Of a stretch of DNA of 64,000 nucleotides, positions 17,356-26,954 are shown one piece after another (within the stretch, counting starts at the first letter, position 1; each line of letters begins with the position of its first letter). The translations under genes were made by a program, and so were the position numbers. Under the pieces are notes generated by a model that was not told where the DNA came from, did not search any database, and saw only the letters and a list, made by a program, of their open reading frames with translations. The stretch is from Candidatus Gastranaerophilales bacterium (lineage in GTDB: Bacteria; Cyanobacteriota; Vampirovibrionia; Gastranaerophilales; Gastranaerophilaceae). The stretch spans positions 1 to 64,000 of the forward strand of contig CALVAR010000005.1 in assembly GCA_944325575.1 (NCBI GenBank). Reading direction: 5' to 3'.

Positions 17356-18732
17356 TTAAACTTTTGCAGTTTCTTCTTCAGGTTCTTCTTTTTTGGGTGT
17401 CATATGTTCAGGAATAAATCCTGTATTGAAGTTGCCTGATATAAATACTTCATTTGTAAGGATTTTTTTATGATACGGAATTGTTGTTTTGATTCCCGTT
17501 ATAACATATTCATCAAGGGCTCTGAGCATTCTTTTTCTTGCATCTTCTCTATCAACACCCCAGCAGATGAGTTTTCCTATCATTGAGTCATAGTACGGAG
17601 GAATTTTATACCCTGTATAAGAATGAGAATCCACTCTTACACCAAATCCGCCGGGTGCAATATAACCTTTGATTTCACCCGGACAAGGCATAAAGTCTTT
17701 ATCTGCATCTTCCGCATTGATACGGCATTCAATAGCATGACCTCTCAATACGATATCATCCTGTGTAAAGGACAATTTTTCGCCTGATGCAACTCTGATT
17801 TGCTCTTTTAATAAATCTACGCTGGATATCATTTCCGATACACAGTGTTCAACCTGAATACGTGTATTCATTTCCATAAAATACCAGCTTCCGTCATGGT
17901 CAAGTAAGAATTCTATTGTACCTGCACCTTCATAGCCGATAACTTTTGCTGCCGTAACTGCTGCAGCGCCCATTGCTTTTCTTGTTTCTTCATCGATAGC
18001 AGGAGAAGGAGCTTCTTCAAGAAGCTTCTGGTGGCGTCTTTGAACAGAACAATCACGCTCGCCCAGGTGTACAACATTTCCGTAACTGTCGGCAATAATT
18101 TGAACTTCGATGTGGCGTGGATTTATGATGTATTTTTCTATGTAAACACCGGCATTACCAAAGGCATTTTGCGCTTCTGTCTGGCAGAGTTTTATTGCTT
18201 CTTCCAGTTCATCTGCGTTGTTTGCTATTCTCATACCTTTACCGCCGCCGCCGGCTGTTGCTTTTACAATAACAGGGTATTTTGCTTTTGCCGCAAATTC
18301 TTTTGCTGCATCCATGTCATCCACAAGGTCGGTACCCGGTGTAACAGGAACACCGTTTGCTGTCATTGTTTTTCTTGCTGTGGCTTTGTCGCCCATTTTC
18401 CTCATTGCTTCGGCAGAAGGTCCGATAAATTTGATTCCGTGGTCTGTGCAGATATCTACAAAGTCTGCACGCTCCGACATAAAACCGTAACCAGGATGTA
18501 TTGCATCAGCACCGCTTGTAAGTGCAACAGAAATAATTGCAGGAATGTTTAAGTAGCTTTTTGCACTTTGTGCAGGACCTATACAATATGCTTCATCGGC
18601 AAGGCTAACATGCAGTGAGTCTGCATCTGCCTGCGAATAAACCGCTACCGTTTTTATCCCGAGCTCCTTACAAGCTCTGATTATTCTGACGGCAATTTCG
18701 CCTCTGTTAGCAATTAAAACCTTTTTAATCAT
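17356..18732 (-). CDS. accC: Acetyl-CoA carboxylase, biotin carboxylase subunit
   Basis: A 458-residue ATP-grasp enzyme carboxylating the biotin on BCCP for malonyl-CoA synthesis. It shows [14 protein letters not shown] at the N-terminus, the Gly-rich [13 protein letters not shown] loop, and M-N-T-R-I-Q-V-E-H with catalytic glutamate and arginine. The acidic E-E-P-E-E-E tail is an extension of about ten residues. It lies downstream of accB but is separated from it by a terminator-like hairpin, so expression may be partly independent. Confidence 0.96.
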   Translation of the reverse strand: MIKKVLIANRGEIAVRIIRACKELGIKTVAVYSQADADSLHVSLADEAYCIGPAQSAKSYLNIPAIISVALTSGADAIHPGYGFMSERADFVDICTDHGIKFIGPSAEAMRKMGDKATARKTMTANGVPVTPGTDLVDDMDAAKEFAAKAKYPVIVKATAGGGGKGMRIANNADELEEAIKLCQTEAQNAFGNAGVYIEKYIINPRHIEVQIIADSYGNVVHLGERDCSVQRRHQKLLEEAPSPAIDEETRKAMGAAAVTAAKVIGYEGAGTIEFLLDHDGSWYFMEMNTRIQVEHCVSEMISSVDLLKEQIRVASGEKLSFTQDDIVLRGHAIECRINAEDADKDFMPCPGEIKGYIAPGGFGVRVDSHSYTGYKIPPYYDSMIGKLICWGVDREDARKRMLRALDEYVITGIKTTIPYHKKILTNEVFISGNFNTGFIPEHMTPKKEEPEEETAKV

Positions 18733-18787
18733 ATATTTCTAAATTCCCTAAGTCTCATTCAATAGTTTAATTTTATATCAAAAATAA

Positions 18788-18816
18788 AAAAGAGGGTCAA
18801 AAAATCCCTCTCTTTT
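18788..18816 (-). terminator. Terminator-like hairpin between accB and accC
   Basis: On the minus strand AGAGGG pairs with CCCTCT across ATTTTTTGA, followed by TTTTTTATT. It could attenuate readthrough from accB into accC. Confidence 0.7.
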
Positions 18817-18858
18817 TCAAAATTATTAATAATTTGTTTTTGTTGACCAATAAAACTG

Positions 18859-19317
18859 CTATTCTACGTACATTAATACTTGACCGTATTCAACAGCTTC
18901 GCCGTCTTTAACACAAATTTCGGTAATTTTGCCTGAAACTTCAGATTCAATTTCATTCATAAGTTTCATTGCTTCAATTATGCATACAACCTGTCCTGCA
19001 GAAACAGTCTGACCAACTTCAACAAAAGGCTTAGCCCCCGGTGAAGATGCCATATAAAAAGTACCGACCATAGGAGATGTTATCGGTGTGCCTTTTTTAA
19101 CTTCTTCTTTTTTCTCTTCTGCTGTTGCAGGTATTTGTGCAGACTGCATTGCAGGAGCAGCAGCAACTGCCTGCGGAAGTATAGTCTGAGCCTGAACTAC
19201 TTCTTTTTCTTTTCTTATTACAATTGCTGATTCTTTTTCTTCCAGTGTAAGTTCCGTCAATTCACTGTCAGAAACCATTTTTACCAGCTTTTCTATATAT
19301 TCTAAATCAAAATTCAT
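18859..19317 (-). CDS. accB: Acetyl-CoA carboxylase biotin carboxyl carrier protein
   Basis: A 152-residue protein with the biotinyl domain at ~78-152. The biotinylated lysine is K118 in E-A-M-K-L-M. An Ala/Pro-rich flexible linker (~43-75) joins it to an N-terminal helical region that holds it to the complex. Length and layout are typical of AccB. It is preceded on the same strand by efp, a gene order (efp-accB-accC) common in cyanobacteria and many other bacteria. Confidence 0.96.
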   Translation of the reverse strand: MNFDLEYIEKLVKMVSDSELTELTLEEKESAIVIRKEKEVVQAQTILPQAVAAAPAMQSAQIPATAEEKKEEVKKGTPITSPMVGTFYMASSPGAKPFVEVGQTVSAGQVVCIIEAMKLMNEIESEVSGKITEICVKDGEAVEYGQVLMYVE

Positions 19318-19375
19318 ATAATCGTCCTTTTATAAATTCAAATTTCATTAGATTTAAACTATGTCGAAATTTATT

Positions 19376-19402
19376 GCTGCACGAAAATTTATTTTGTGCA
19401 GC
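19376..19402 (-). terminator. Hairpin downstream of efp
   Basis: GCTGCAC and GTGCAGC pair perfectly with a 13-nt AT loop. The tail is only weakly T-rich, so it may be a leaky terminator or an RNA-stability hairpin between efp and accB. Confidence 0.5.
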
Positions 19403-19413
19403 AAATAAATCCG

Positions 19414-19971
19414 CTATACTCTGTCGAGATACTCGTTTGTTCTTGTATCTACTCTGATTCTGTCTCCGTTAGAGATAAAGAACGGAACGTTAACAACTGC
19501 GCCTGTTTCAAGTGTAGCAGGTTTTGTACCGCCCTGAGCAGTGTTGCCCTTTTCTGACGGAGGTGTATCAACAACTTCAAGTTCAACGTGATTCGGCATA
19601 TCAAGACCGATGATTCTGCCGTCGTGAAGAAGAATGTTAACATTCATATTTTCTTTCAAATATTTTACGCCGTCGCCGATGTGATCTTCCGTAACAGCAA
19701 GCTGTTCATAGCTTTCTGTATCCATCATTATGTAATCAGAACCTTCTTTATAAAGATATTGCATTTCTCTTTTATCAAGAGTAGCTTTAGCAACTTTTTC
19801 ACCGGCTCTGAATGTTTTTTCAACTACGTTGCCTGTTTCAACATTTTTTAGCTTTGTTCTTACAAAAGCTGCACCTTTACCCGGTTTTACGTGTAAAAAT
19901 TCAACAACTGACCACAAACCGTTATCCAGTTCAAGTGTCAAACCTGTTTTTAAGTCGTTTACTGAAATCAT
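19414..19971 (-). CDS. efp: Translation elongation factor P
   Basis: A 185-residue, three-domain KOW/OB protein relieving ribosome stalling at polyproline. The tip loop reads V-K-P-G-K32-G-A-A-F; K32 is the residue modified in many bacteria (lysylated, or aminopentanolylated in Bacillus). The C-terminal signature G-D-R-I-R-V-D-T-R-T-N-E-Y ends close to the terminus as usual. No epmA/epmB-type modification gene is seen nearby. Confidence 0.96.
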   Translation of the reverse strand: MISVNDLKTGLTLELDNGLWSVVEFLHVKPGKGAAFVRTKLKNVETGNVVEKTFRAGEKVAKATLDKREMQYLYKEGSDYIMMDTESYEQLAVTEDHIGDGVKYLKENMNVNILLHDGRIIGLDMPNHVELEVVDTPPSEKGNTAQGGTKPATLETGAVVNVPFFISNGDRIRVDTRTNEYLDRV

Positions 19972-20073
19972 ATATAGTCCTCATTTTCTGATGTTTAAAA
20001 TCTTAACACAAAATATAACATATGAAAAACCCTAATACTGTTTTTGGTAACAATTTATAAGGATAAAATTTTG

Positions 20074-20230
20074 AGTGTCATTTGAAAAGGTGAGCAGGTG
20101 CCGGCTGCGATCAGCGGAATCAGACTGGCACGCCGTGTGAGGTAACACCGAACCCAGTGCCACTACGAAGGAAAACGTTGAGTTTTCCGAAGTGTCTGAT
20201 TACAAGACAGCCGGCGGCAACTGCGACACT
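20074..20230 (+). repeat. Structured intergenic element C (covarying module)
   Basis: A 157-bp element between efp and folK that folds along its full length. AGTGTC (20074-20079) pairs with GACACT (20225-20230), GCAG (20094-) with CTGC (20221-), and GCCGGCTG (20100-20107) with CAGCCGGC (20208-20215). AATCAGAC (20118-20125) pairs with GTCTGATT (20194-20201). Inside are hairpins TGGCAC/GTGCCA (20126/20157) and GGAAAAC/GTTTTCC (20170/20182). The inner module recurs at 58904-58985 with compensatory changes. It could be a non-autonomous mobile element or an RNA leader of folK. No known riboswitch matches. Confidence 0.7.
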
Positions 20231-20272
20231 AGATTAGTTGTAAAAGACGCTGAAAAATTATAAAATTTAAAT

Positions 20273-20773
20273 ATGGCAATAGCATATTTATGTTTGGGTA
20301 CAAATATCGAAGACAGGAAGAAATTTATCGAGCAGGCGGTAAGTTTTCTTGATATGTCTGAAAATATAAAAATCATAAGGACCTCTGCTCTTTATGAAAC
20401 AGAGCCGTGGGGGGTTAAAAACCAAAACTGGTTTTTAAATCTTGCGGTTGAAATAAAAACATCTTTAAGCCCTCAGGACTTGCTTATAAAATGTCTTAAT
20501 ATAGAAAAAACGCTTGGCAGAGACAGAAATCAAGAATCCCGCTGGGGCGAGCGGCCTATTGATATAGATATAATATTTTATGATAATGCGATTATACAGT
20601 CAGAGATTTTGACTGTACCGCATGAAAGAATGCACCTTAGGGCATTTGTGCTTGTGCCTTTGCTTGAACTTATACCGGATTTTAGACATCCTGTTTTAAA
20701 AAAGACGGTATCAGAACTGTATGACAGTCTTGAAGATGTGGAAGATATCTTTTTATACGGAACAAAATTATGA
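20273..20773 (+). CDS. folK: HPPK: hydroxymethyldihydropterin pyrophosphokinase
   Basis: A 166-residue folate-pathway kinase transferring pyrophosphate from ATP to 6-hydroxymethyl-7,8-dihydropterin. Signatures are Y-L-C-L-G-T-N-I at 5-12, A-L-Y-E-T-E-P-W-G and the P-I-D-I-D-I-I-F-Y motif carrying the two Mg-binding aspartates, then P-H-E-R-M-H-L-R-A-F. Length is normal. It overlaps the next gene by the ATGA quadruplet, so the pair is translationally coupled. Element C lies just upstream. Confidence 0.96.
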   Translation: MAIAYLCLGTNIEDRKKFIEQAVSFLDMSENIKIIRTSALYETEPWGVKNQNWFLNLAVEIKTSLSPQDLLIKCLNIEKTLGRDRNQESRWGERPIDIDIIFYDNAIIQSEILTVPHERMHLRAFVLVPLLELIPDFRHPVLKKTVSELYDSLEDVEDIFLYGTKL

Positions 20774-21987
20774 AAAAAATATGCATAGCGGGCGGCGGGC
20801 CCGCAGGGATTATGGCTGCTGTTTTTGCGGCAAAAAATCCGCAAAATCAAATTTTTATCTTTGACAAAGGGATTATTTTAAATACCCTTTTACCCACAGG
20901 CGGCGGAAGGTGCAATCTTGCGTATGATGAATATAATTTTAAAGAACTGGCAAAATTTTACCCGAGAGGCGAAAAATTTCTATACAGCGTTTTTTCAAGG
21001 TTTTCCACAAAAGATACACTGGAATTTTTTAAAAATATCGGGATAAAAACATACGTGCAGGCTGATTCAAGAATTTTTCCCGTATCCGATTCGGCAAAGG
21101 ATGTAAAACAGGCTCTTTTAAAACAGATTGATAAGAAAAATATCAAAAAAGTCTTTGAAAAAATCGAAACTATAACGAAAAATGGTGATATTTTTCTGGT
21201 GAAGACGGACAAAAATACCTATAAATTTGATGCAGTTATAATAGCCTGCGGAGGCAGAGGAAACGGACAAAAACTTGCAAAAGGCTTAGGTCATACCATT
21301 ACGGAATTGAAACCTTCTTTGTGTGCAATGGTGACGAAAGAAAAAGATTTTACAGCGGTATCCGGTATCAGTTTGAAAAATGTTAGAGCAGAAGTATTTT
21401 TTGAAAATAAAAAAATCAAAATACCCGCAAATATGCTGACAGGAGATATTTTATTTACCCATAAAGGTGTGTCAGGACCTCTTGTGTACAGAATATCTGC
21501 GTACTGTGCATATCTCGATTTTAATAAACAAAAACCTTTAAAAATTATTTTTAATCTTACAGGTATGGATTTTAAGGACTTTGATGATCTGTTTTTGCAG
21601 AGTTTAAAGTCCGAACCTCAAAAAGAAGCGGTCAATGTGCTGGCCCGTTTTTTGCCCAAAAATCTTGCAAATGCAATCTTTTGCAAAGAAAATATTAACG
21701 CATTTCAAAAAGCAGGACAGTTTACAAAAAACGACAGACAAAAAATATCAAAATCAGTAACAGCTTTATCTCTTAATATAATTTCCGTCGAAAAGGGAGA
21801 GGAGATTGTTACTGCAGGCGGTGTTGATTTAAAAGAAATAAATCCAAAAACTATGGAGTCAAAACTTGTGGAAAATCTTTACTTCTGCGGAGAAGTTCTT
21901 GATATAGACGGACTGACAGGAGGTTTTAATCTTCAAAACTGCTGGTCAACGGGCTTTATAGCGGGTAACTCCTTAAGTACAATCTGA
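20770..21987 (+). CDS. FAD-dependent oxidoreductase, HI0933/BaiN-like
   Basis: A 405-residue flavoprotein. The dinucleotide-binding G-G-G-P-A-G-I-M-A-A begins at ~8. The G-G-G-R-C-N-L-A signature (~44-51) and the C-terminal G-G-F-N-L-Q-N-C-W-S-T-G are diagnostic of the HI0933/YhiN family (TIGR00275). Some members reduce bile-acid or flavin-linked substrates (BaiN), but the substrate here cannot be read. It is coupled to folK by a 4-bp overlap, although a folate role is not established. Confidence 0.88.
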   Translation: MKKICIAGGGPAGIMAAVFAAKNPQNQIFIFDKGIILNTLLPTGGGRCNLAYDEYNFKELAKFYPRGEKFLYSVFSRFSTKDTLEFFKNIGIKTYVQADSRIFPVSDSAKDVKQALLKQIDKKNIKKVFEKIETITKNGDIFLVKTDKNTYKFDAVIIACGGRGNGQKLAKGLGHTITELKPSLCAMVTKEKDFTAVSGISLKNVRAEVFFENKKIKIPANMLTGDILFTHKGVSGPLVYRISAYCAYLDFNKQKPLKIIFNLTGMDFKDFDDLFLQSLKSEPQKEAVNVLARFLPKNLANAIFCKENINAFQKAGQFTKNDRQKISKSVTALSLNIISVEKGEEIVTAGGVDLKEINPKTMESKLVENLYFCGEVLDIDGLTGGFNLQNCWSTGFIAGNSLSTI

Positions 21988-22102
21988 TGAAACATAAAAA
22001 TCATCCTGCATGATCTTTATTTCTTCTCAAAATTTTGTTTGTATTTGATTTGAGTTTTTTGTAAAATTTTACCGATAGCAGTTGCGCATGTGTGGATTTT
22101 TT

Positions 22103-23428
22103 ATGAAGTTTAAATTTGAAGAATTAGTAAAAGCGACAAATGCTCAAGTACTCCAAAAAACAAATATTTCCGGTACCTTTAGTATTTCCACTGATTCAAG
22201 GAAGATAAATACTTGTGATGTTTATATACCATTAAAAGGTGAAAATTTTGACGGTCACGATTTTATCGAAAGTGCCGTTGAACAGGGTGCAAGAGGCTAT
22301 TTTACAAGTGATAAAGATAAAATTGTTCCGGGTGCAAAATTTATACTGTATGTAGAAAATACTTTGATTGCATATATGCAGATTGCACTGATGTATAAGA
22401 AAAAAATTAACCCTATAACGGTTGCAATTACGGGCAGTTCAGGAAAAACAACAACAAAAGAGATGATGGCATCCGTTCTTGCTGAATCTTATAAAATTCA
22501 TAAAACTGCGCTAAATCATAATAACGAAGTGGGGCAATGCCAGACAATACTCTCCATGCCGGAAGATACTGATGTCCTAATACTTGAGATGGGTATGAGA
22601 GGGCTTGGCGAAATCGAACTTTTGTCAAAGTATTCAGAACCCGATATTGCATTGATAATAAATACCGGCACAACTCATATCGGACGTCTCGGTACAGTAC
22701 GCAATATTGCAAAGGCAAAATGTGAAATAGCTAAATATCTGCATGAAGAAGGTCTTTTAATTGCACATGATACCGAACTGATAAGAAAAATTAACAAATA
22801 TAAGGGACATACCCTGTATGTAAGTTTGGAAAACAAAGATCTTAAAGATATCAAACTACATCAGAATTCCAGTGATTTTGTGTATAAAAATTCAAAATAT
22901 ACACTGAATATTGAGGGTAAACATAACATACAAAATGCACTTTTTGTAATTAATACAGCTCTAAGGCTCGGTATGTCCTCGGAAAAAATAGCTGCAGGAC
23001 TTGCAAAATTTAAACCTATTGAAAAAAGATGGGAAGTCTCTGAAATCGGCGGATTAAAAATAATCAATGACAGCTATAATTCCAACCCCGAGTCTTTAAA
23101 AGCTGCAATATCAACATTCCTGTCAACGCAAGAACCGCCGAGATGGCTGGTGCTGGGTGACATGAAAGAACTCGGAAAAAAAGAAAGAGCTTATCATAAA
23201 GAAATAGGTGAGTTTTTAAATAAATTTGATAATTTAGAATTGATAACAGTAGGTGATCTTGCAAAGTTTATAGCAGCATCAACAATTCATAAATATAAAT
23301 GCTTTTCTGATAATAAAGGAGTAGCATCTTTTATAAAAGAACATGCGCCGCAGGGAACAAAGCTTTTGTTCAAGGCATCACGTTCTATGAAATTTGAGGA
23401 AATAATCAAGGAGTTAGGTGAAAAATGA
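22103..23428 (+). CDS. murF: UDP-MurNAc-tripeptide--D-Ala-D-Ala ligase
   Basis: A 441-residue Mur ligase adding D-Ala-D-Ala to complete the peptidoglycan stem peptide. The N-terminal UDP-binding domain has S-T-D-S-R-K. The P-loop G-S-S-G-K-T-T-T lies at 112-119. The central E-M-G-M-R and C-terminal N-D-S-Y-N-S-N-P motifs follow. The start at 22103 is preferred over an in-frame ATG at 22082 because it gives the family's usual N-terminus, though the ribosome-binding site is weak. First gene of the murF-mraY-murD-ftsW-murG run, overlapping mraY by 4 bp. Confidence 0.95.
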   Translation: MKFKFEELVKATNAQVLQKTNISGTFSISTDSRKINTCDVYIPLKGENFDGHDFIESAVEQGARGYFTSDKDKIVPGAKFILYVENTLIAYMQIALMYKKKINPITVAITGSSGKTTTKEMMASVLAESYKIHKTALNHNNEVGQCQTILSMPEDTDVLILEMGMRGLGEIELLSKYSEPDIALIINTGTTHIGRLGTVRNIAKAKCEIAKYLHEEGLLIAHDTELIRKINKYKGHTLYVSLENKDLKDIKLHQNSSDFVYKNSKYTLNIEGKHNIQNALFVINTALRLGMSSEKIAAGLAKFKPIEKRWEVSEIGGLKIINDSYNSNPESLKAAISTFLSTQEPPRWLVLGDMKELGKKERAYHKEIGEFLNKFDNLELITVGDLAKFIAASTIHKYKCFSDNKGVASFIKEHAPQGTKLLFKASRSMKFEEIIKELGEK

Positions 23429-24390
23429 TTCTGTCAATAGTAGCAGCACTTGTGGCATTTGTACTGGCGCTGCTTTTTGGTGTTCCCTATATAGATTTTT
23501 TAAAGAAAAAAATGCTCGGGCAGTACATAAGAGAAGAAGCCCCTGAAACGCATGCACAAAAATGCGGAACCCCTACAACGGGCGGTGTTTTTCTTGTTAC
23601 GGCTTCTGTAATTTCTGCCGTTGTATCTCTGTTTATGGCGGAAAAAACATCTACCGGCGCATTTTTGCTTTTAATAACTTTTATTTTTTATATGTTTGCG
23701 GGATTTCAGGATGATGCCCAAAAATTTGCCCATCACGAAAATAAGGGACTGAGTGCAAGGGGAAAACTTCTTTTGCAGATAGCTATTGCGTGTCTTCCTG
23801 TTATGTTTGTGACAATAGGCGGAAGAACTTTTCTGACTTTTGGTGAATATGCTATTAATCTCGGGTGGTTGTATCCGGTATTTGGAATCTTTTTGATTAC
23901 CGGAGTATCAAATGCTGTTAATCTTACGGACGGGTTAGACGGTCTTGCTGCTTCTAATATGGTAATCTCAACCGCAGCTTTGACAGCGATAAATTTAATA
24001 ATGGGAAATGTTGATATTGCTATAATATGTGCATCTGTAGCCGGTGCATGTCTTGGATTTTTGTATTTTAACAGACATCCTGCAAAGGTATTTATGGGCG
24101 ATACGGGCTCGCTTGCTCTTGGCGGGGTGCTCGGAACCATCGCAGTTATGGGCAAATTTGAATTGTGGCTTATACCGATAGGATTTATATACTTAATCGA
24201 AACTCTGTCTGTTATGATTCAGGTAACAAGCTATAAGCTGACAGGCAAAAGGGTTTTTAAAATGAGTCCTATCCACCATCATTTTGAACTCTGCGGGTGG
24301 AAAGAAACAAAGATTGTAAAAGTATTTACTTTTATAAATTTCATTTTTTGCGCAGGTGCAGTAATATTATTCTGGTATTTGAATAAATAA
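23425..24390 (+). CDS. mraY: Phospho-MurNAc-pentapeptide transferase
   Basis: A 321-residue, ten-helix inner-membrane enzyme forming lipid I from UDP-MurNAc-pentapeptide and undecaprenyl phosphate. The catalytic and Mg-binding motifs are intact: F-Q-D-D-A-Q-K, N-L-T-D-G-L-D-G-L-A, F-M-G-D-T-G-S-L-A-L-G-G and the S-P-I-H-H-H-F-E loop. T-P-T-T-G-G-V in the first cytoplasmic loop also matches. Overlaps murF by 4 bp; murD follows after 10 bp. Confidence 0.97.
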   Translation: MILSIVAALVAFVLALLFGVPYIDFLKKKMLGQYIREEAPETHAQKCGTPTTGGVFLVTASVISAVVSLFMAEKTSTGAFLLLITFIFYMFAGFQDDAQKFAHHENKGLSARGKLLLQIAIACLPVMFVTIGGRTFLTFGEYAINLGWLYPVFGIFLITGVSNAVNLTDGLDGLAASNMVISTAALTAINLIMGNVDIAIICASVAGACLGFLYFNRHPAKVFMGDTGSLALGGVLGTIAVMGKFELWLIPIGFIYLIETLSVMIQVTSYKLTGKRVFKMSPIHHHFELCGWKETKIVKVFTFINFIFCAGAVILFWYLNK

Positions 24391-24400
24391 GGCATTAATT

Positions 24401-25756
24401 ATGATAAGAAAATGGTTTGATAAAAAAGTACTGATTCTCGGATTGTCAAAAAGCGGTATAGCTGCCGCCAAATACCTCAATTCTAAGGGCGCTGACTGCT
24501 ATATTACAGAGAAGAAACCACTGGATACTAAAGACGAACAAATTGTTAAAGAATTAAATGATTCAGGGATAAAAACAGAATTTGAACATCACTCTGACGA
24601 ATTTATGGAAGATGCTTATATTGCGGTAACAAGCCCGGGCATACCTCCTAAATCAGAGCTTATGCAGAAGCTTAAAGAAAAAAATATAATGGTTATAAGT
24701 GAGATAGAGCTTGCTTATCTGGAAACCCAGATTCCTTTTATTGCAATTACCGGCACAAACGGAAAAACAACAACAACGGAACTTACAAATTTTATAATTA
24801 ATAAAGAATTTAAAGCGGAAAAATGCGGTAATATCGGCATACCGCCATGCTCGCTGCTGGAGGATAAAATTGATTATTTTGTCTGCGAGGTTAGCTCTTT
24901 TCAGCTGCAATACAGCCCGAGCTTTCGTCCGCAAATAGCCGTTTGGATGAATTTTACTCCGGATCACATTGACTGGCATGGAGGGCTTGAAAACTATTTT
25001 GAAGCAAAGGCTTCTTTGTTTTCTCCCAATAAAAGACCCGGATTTGCCGTATTTAATGCGGAAGATGAAAGGCTGCTTGCTTTCGGTAATGAATATGCAG
25101 GAGAAAAATTCTTTTTCGGCAAAGAATTTGAAGAAAACTGTGCATATATAAAAGATAATGCTATATTTTACAAACGAGGTAAAGATACCGAAGAAAAGGT
25201 AATTGCTCTGGCAGATGTTCCTCTTGTCGGAAATCACAATTACCAGAATGTAATGGCTTCTTTGATATGTGCCAAGCTTGTCGGTGTAAGTACGGAAAAA
25301 ATAGCGGAAGCAATTAAAGAATTTAAAGCGCCGGAGCACAGATGCGAGTTTGTTGCAAATATACAGGGCAAAGATGTGTACAATGACTCAAAAGCAACAA
25401 ATCCTGAGGCTGCAATTTTTGCGCTAAAATCTTTTGAAGGCCGCACACTGACACTTATAGCAGGCGGAACAGATAAAAATACTGATCTTACAGAGTTTTG
25501 TGAGACTGTAAAAAAATATGTTAATAATGTGGTACTGCTTGGTGCTGCAAGAGAAAGATTTGAATCCGAATTACGCAAAAACGGATATGAAAATATAATA
25601 ATGGTGGACGGCAGCTTTCAAGACGGCGTGGACAGAGCATTTGAAACGTCTGATGAAGTGATTCTGCTTTCACCGGCATGTTCAAGTTATGACATGTTCA
25701 CAGGATATGAAGAACGGGGAAGAGTTTTTAAAGACTATGCCTTATCGAAAAAATAA
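24401..25756 (+). CDS. murD: UDP-MurNAc-L-alanine--D-glutamate ligase
   Basis: A 451-residue cytosolic Mur ligase adding D-glutamate. The N-terminal Rossmann domain starts V-L-I-L-G-L-S-K-S-G. The ATP loop I-T-G-T-N-G-K-T-T-T-T-E-L, the S-S-F-Q-L segment, and N-D-S-K-A-T-N-P with G-G-T-D-K in the last domains are all present. Its 3' end overlaps ftsW by 20 bp. Like the other genes in the run, it belongs to the cell-division and cell-wall cluster. Confidence 0.96.
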   Translation: MIRKWFDKKVLILGLSKSGIAAAKYLNSKGADCYITEKKPLDTKDEQIVKELNDSGIKTEFEHHSDEFMEDAYIAVTSPGIPPKSELMQKLKEKNIMVISEIELAYLETQIPFIAITGTNGKTTTTELTNFIINKEFKAEKCGNIGIPPCSLLEDKIDYFVCEVSSFQLQYSPSFRPQIAVWMNFTPDHIDWHGGLENYFEAKASLFSPNKRPGFAVFNAEDERLLAFGNEYAGEKFFFGKEFEENCAYIKDNAIFYKRGKDTEEKVIALADVPLVGNHNYQNVMASLICAKLVGVSTEKIAEAIKEFKAPEHRCEFVANIQGKDVYNDSKATNPEAAIFALKSFEGRTLTLIAGGTDKNTDLTEFCETVKKYVNNVVLLGAARERFESELRKNGYENIIMVDGSFQDGVDRAFETSDEVILLSPACSSYDMFTGYEERGRVFKDYALSKK

Positions 25757-26954
25757 CAACAGAAATAAAAGATATAACAGATATAATAATATAGAACAAC
25801 AGCATTCCGGCAATACTGATGTAGTGCTGTCTCCTCCGGATACAACACTTATGGTTGTGGTTGCATTCCTTGTTGTAATAGGGCTGATGGCAATATTTTC
25901 CGCAGGAGCGCCAAAAGCAATGGATCTCGGGCAAAATCCTGCATCTTTTGCTCTAAAACAGTTTGCATATCTTATAGTCGGCTTTTTCGGGCTCAAATAT
26001 TTTATGAAGCTCGATTATAAAAAGCTCAAGGACTGGGCTGTGCCTTTTGCATGGTTTGTTATCATAATGCTTGTTCTTGTCGATTTTACACCTCTTGGTG
26101 TTGTTGTAAACGGTGCAAGACGCTGGATTATGCTCGGGCCTATTCAGTTTCAGCCCTCAGAAATGACAAAATTTGCAGTTATTATGCTTCTTGCCAATGC
26201 ATTTTATCGTGATTCGGATATATTCAGTTCAACAAAATGGGTAAGATATTTTATACCTATTTTGATAATGGTTTTTCTTGTTTTTAAACAGCCTAACCTG
26301 TCAATGGTAATTTTGCTGTTTTTAACTTCTATGGTTATGTATTTGAGTGTCGCAGGTTCTATAAAATATATGCTGGCAACAGCTGTTGCAGGTATATCAA
26401 TGGCAGCGGCAACATTTTTAATGTTCGGTAAAAAACTTTTGCACGGATACCAGATGCAGCGTATACAAATATGGCTGAATCCTAATTCCGACCCGTATGG
26501 TGCAGGATACAATATTATACAGTCATTGCTGGCATTTGCAGCAGGAGGCTTCTGGGGCGTGGGCTACGGAAACTCAAAACAAAAACTTGCCTGGCTGCCA
26601 GAAGGTCATACAGACTTTATTTTTGCAGTCATTGCGGAAGAATTGGGATTTTTGGGATGCTTCCTTATAATAGGTTTGTTCTGGACATTTATTCACCGTG
26701 GAATTATAATTTCTTCACGGGCAAACGACATGTTTGGAAAACTTCTTGCGGTTGGTATTACTCTTTCAATCGGTTTGCAGGCTTTCATTAATATGAGCGT
26801 ATCAAGCTCGCTTATTCCGGCAACTGGTGTTCCGCTTCCGTTTATCAGCTACGGCGGTACATCTTTAATTGTTTCTTTATGCATGGTCGGAGTATTATTG
26901 AATATTTCTAAAAAAAGGATAAAAAGGATAAGAAATTATGAACGAAACTACTAA
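25737..26954 (+). CDS. ftsW: SEDS peptidoglycan glycosyltransferase FtsW
   Basis: A 405-residue SEDS membrane protein polymerising septal peptidoglycan from lipid II. About ten transmembrane helices follow a basic, Asn/Arg/Tyr-rich cytoplasmic N-terminus (~1-30). The signature P-E-G-H-T-D-F-I-F-A-V-I-A-E-E-L and G-V-P-L-P-F-I-S-Y-G-G-T-S are intact, as is Q-P-S-E-M-T-K. The start at 25737 lies inside the 3' end of murD. FtsW rather than RodA is chosen because of the mur/div neighbourhood. Confidence 0.92.
   Translation: MPYRKNNNRNKRYNRYNNIEQQHSGNTDVVLSPPDTTLMVVVAFLVVIGLMAIFSAGAPKAMDLGQNPASFALKQFAYLIVGFFGLKYFMKLDYKKLKDWAVPFAWFVIIMLVLVDFTPLGVVVNGARRWIMLGPIQFQPSEMTKFAVIMLLANAFYRDSDIFSSTKWVRYFIPILIMVFLVFKQPNLSMVILLFLTSMVMYLSVAGSIKYMLATAVAGISMAAATFLMFGKKLLHGYQMQRIQIWLNPNSDPYGAGYNIIQSLLAFAAGGFWGVGYGNSKQKLAWLPEGHTDFIFAVIAEELGFLGCFLIIGLFWTFIHRGIIISSRANDMFGKLLAVGITLSIGLQAFINMSVSSSLIPATGVPLPFISYGGTSLIVSLCMVGVLLNISKKRIKRIRNYERNY

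Noticed and set aside
20074-20230. Element C as SRP RNA, RNase P RNA, tmRNA, 6S RNA or a folate/cobalamin riboswitch
   Set aside because: None of their conserved cores is present (for example the SRP GGAA/AGCA tetraloop domain). The length and helices also disagree, and the module occurs again before lipA.
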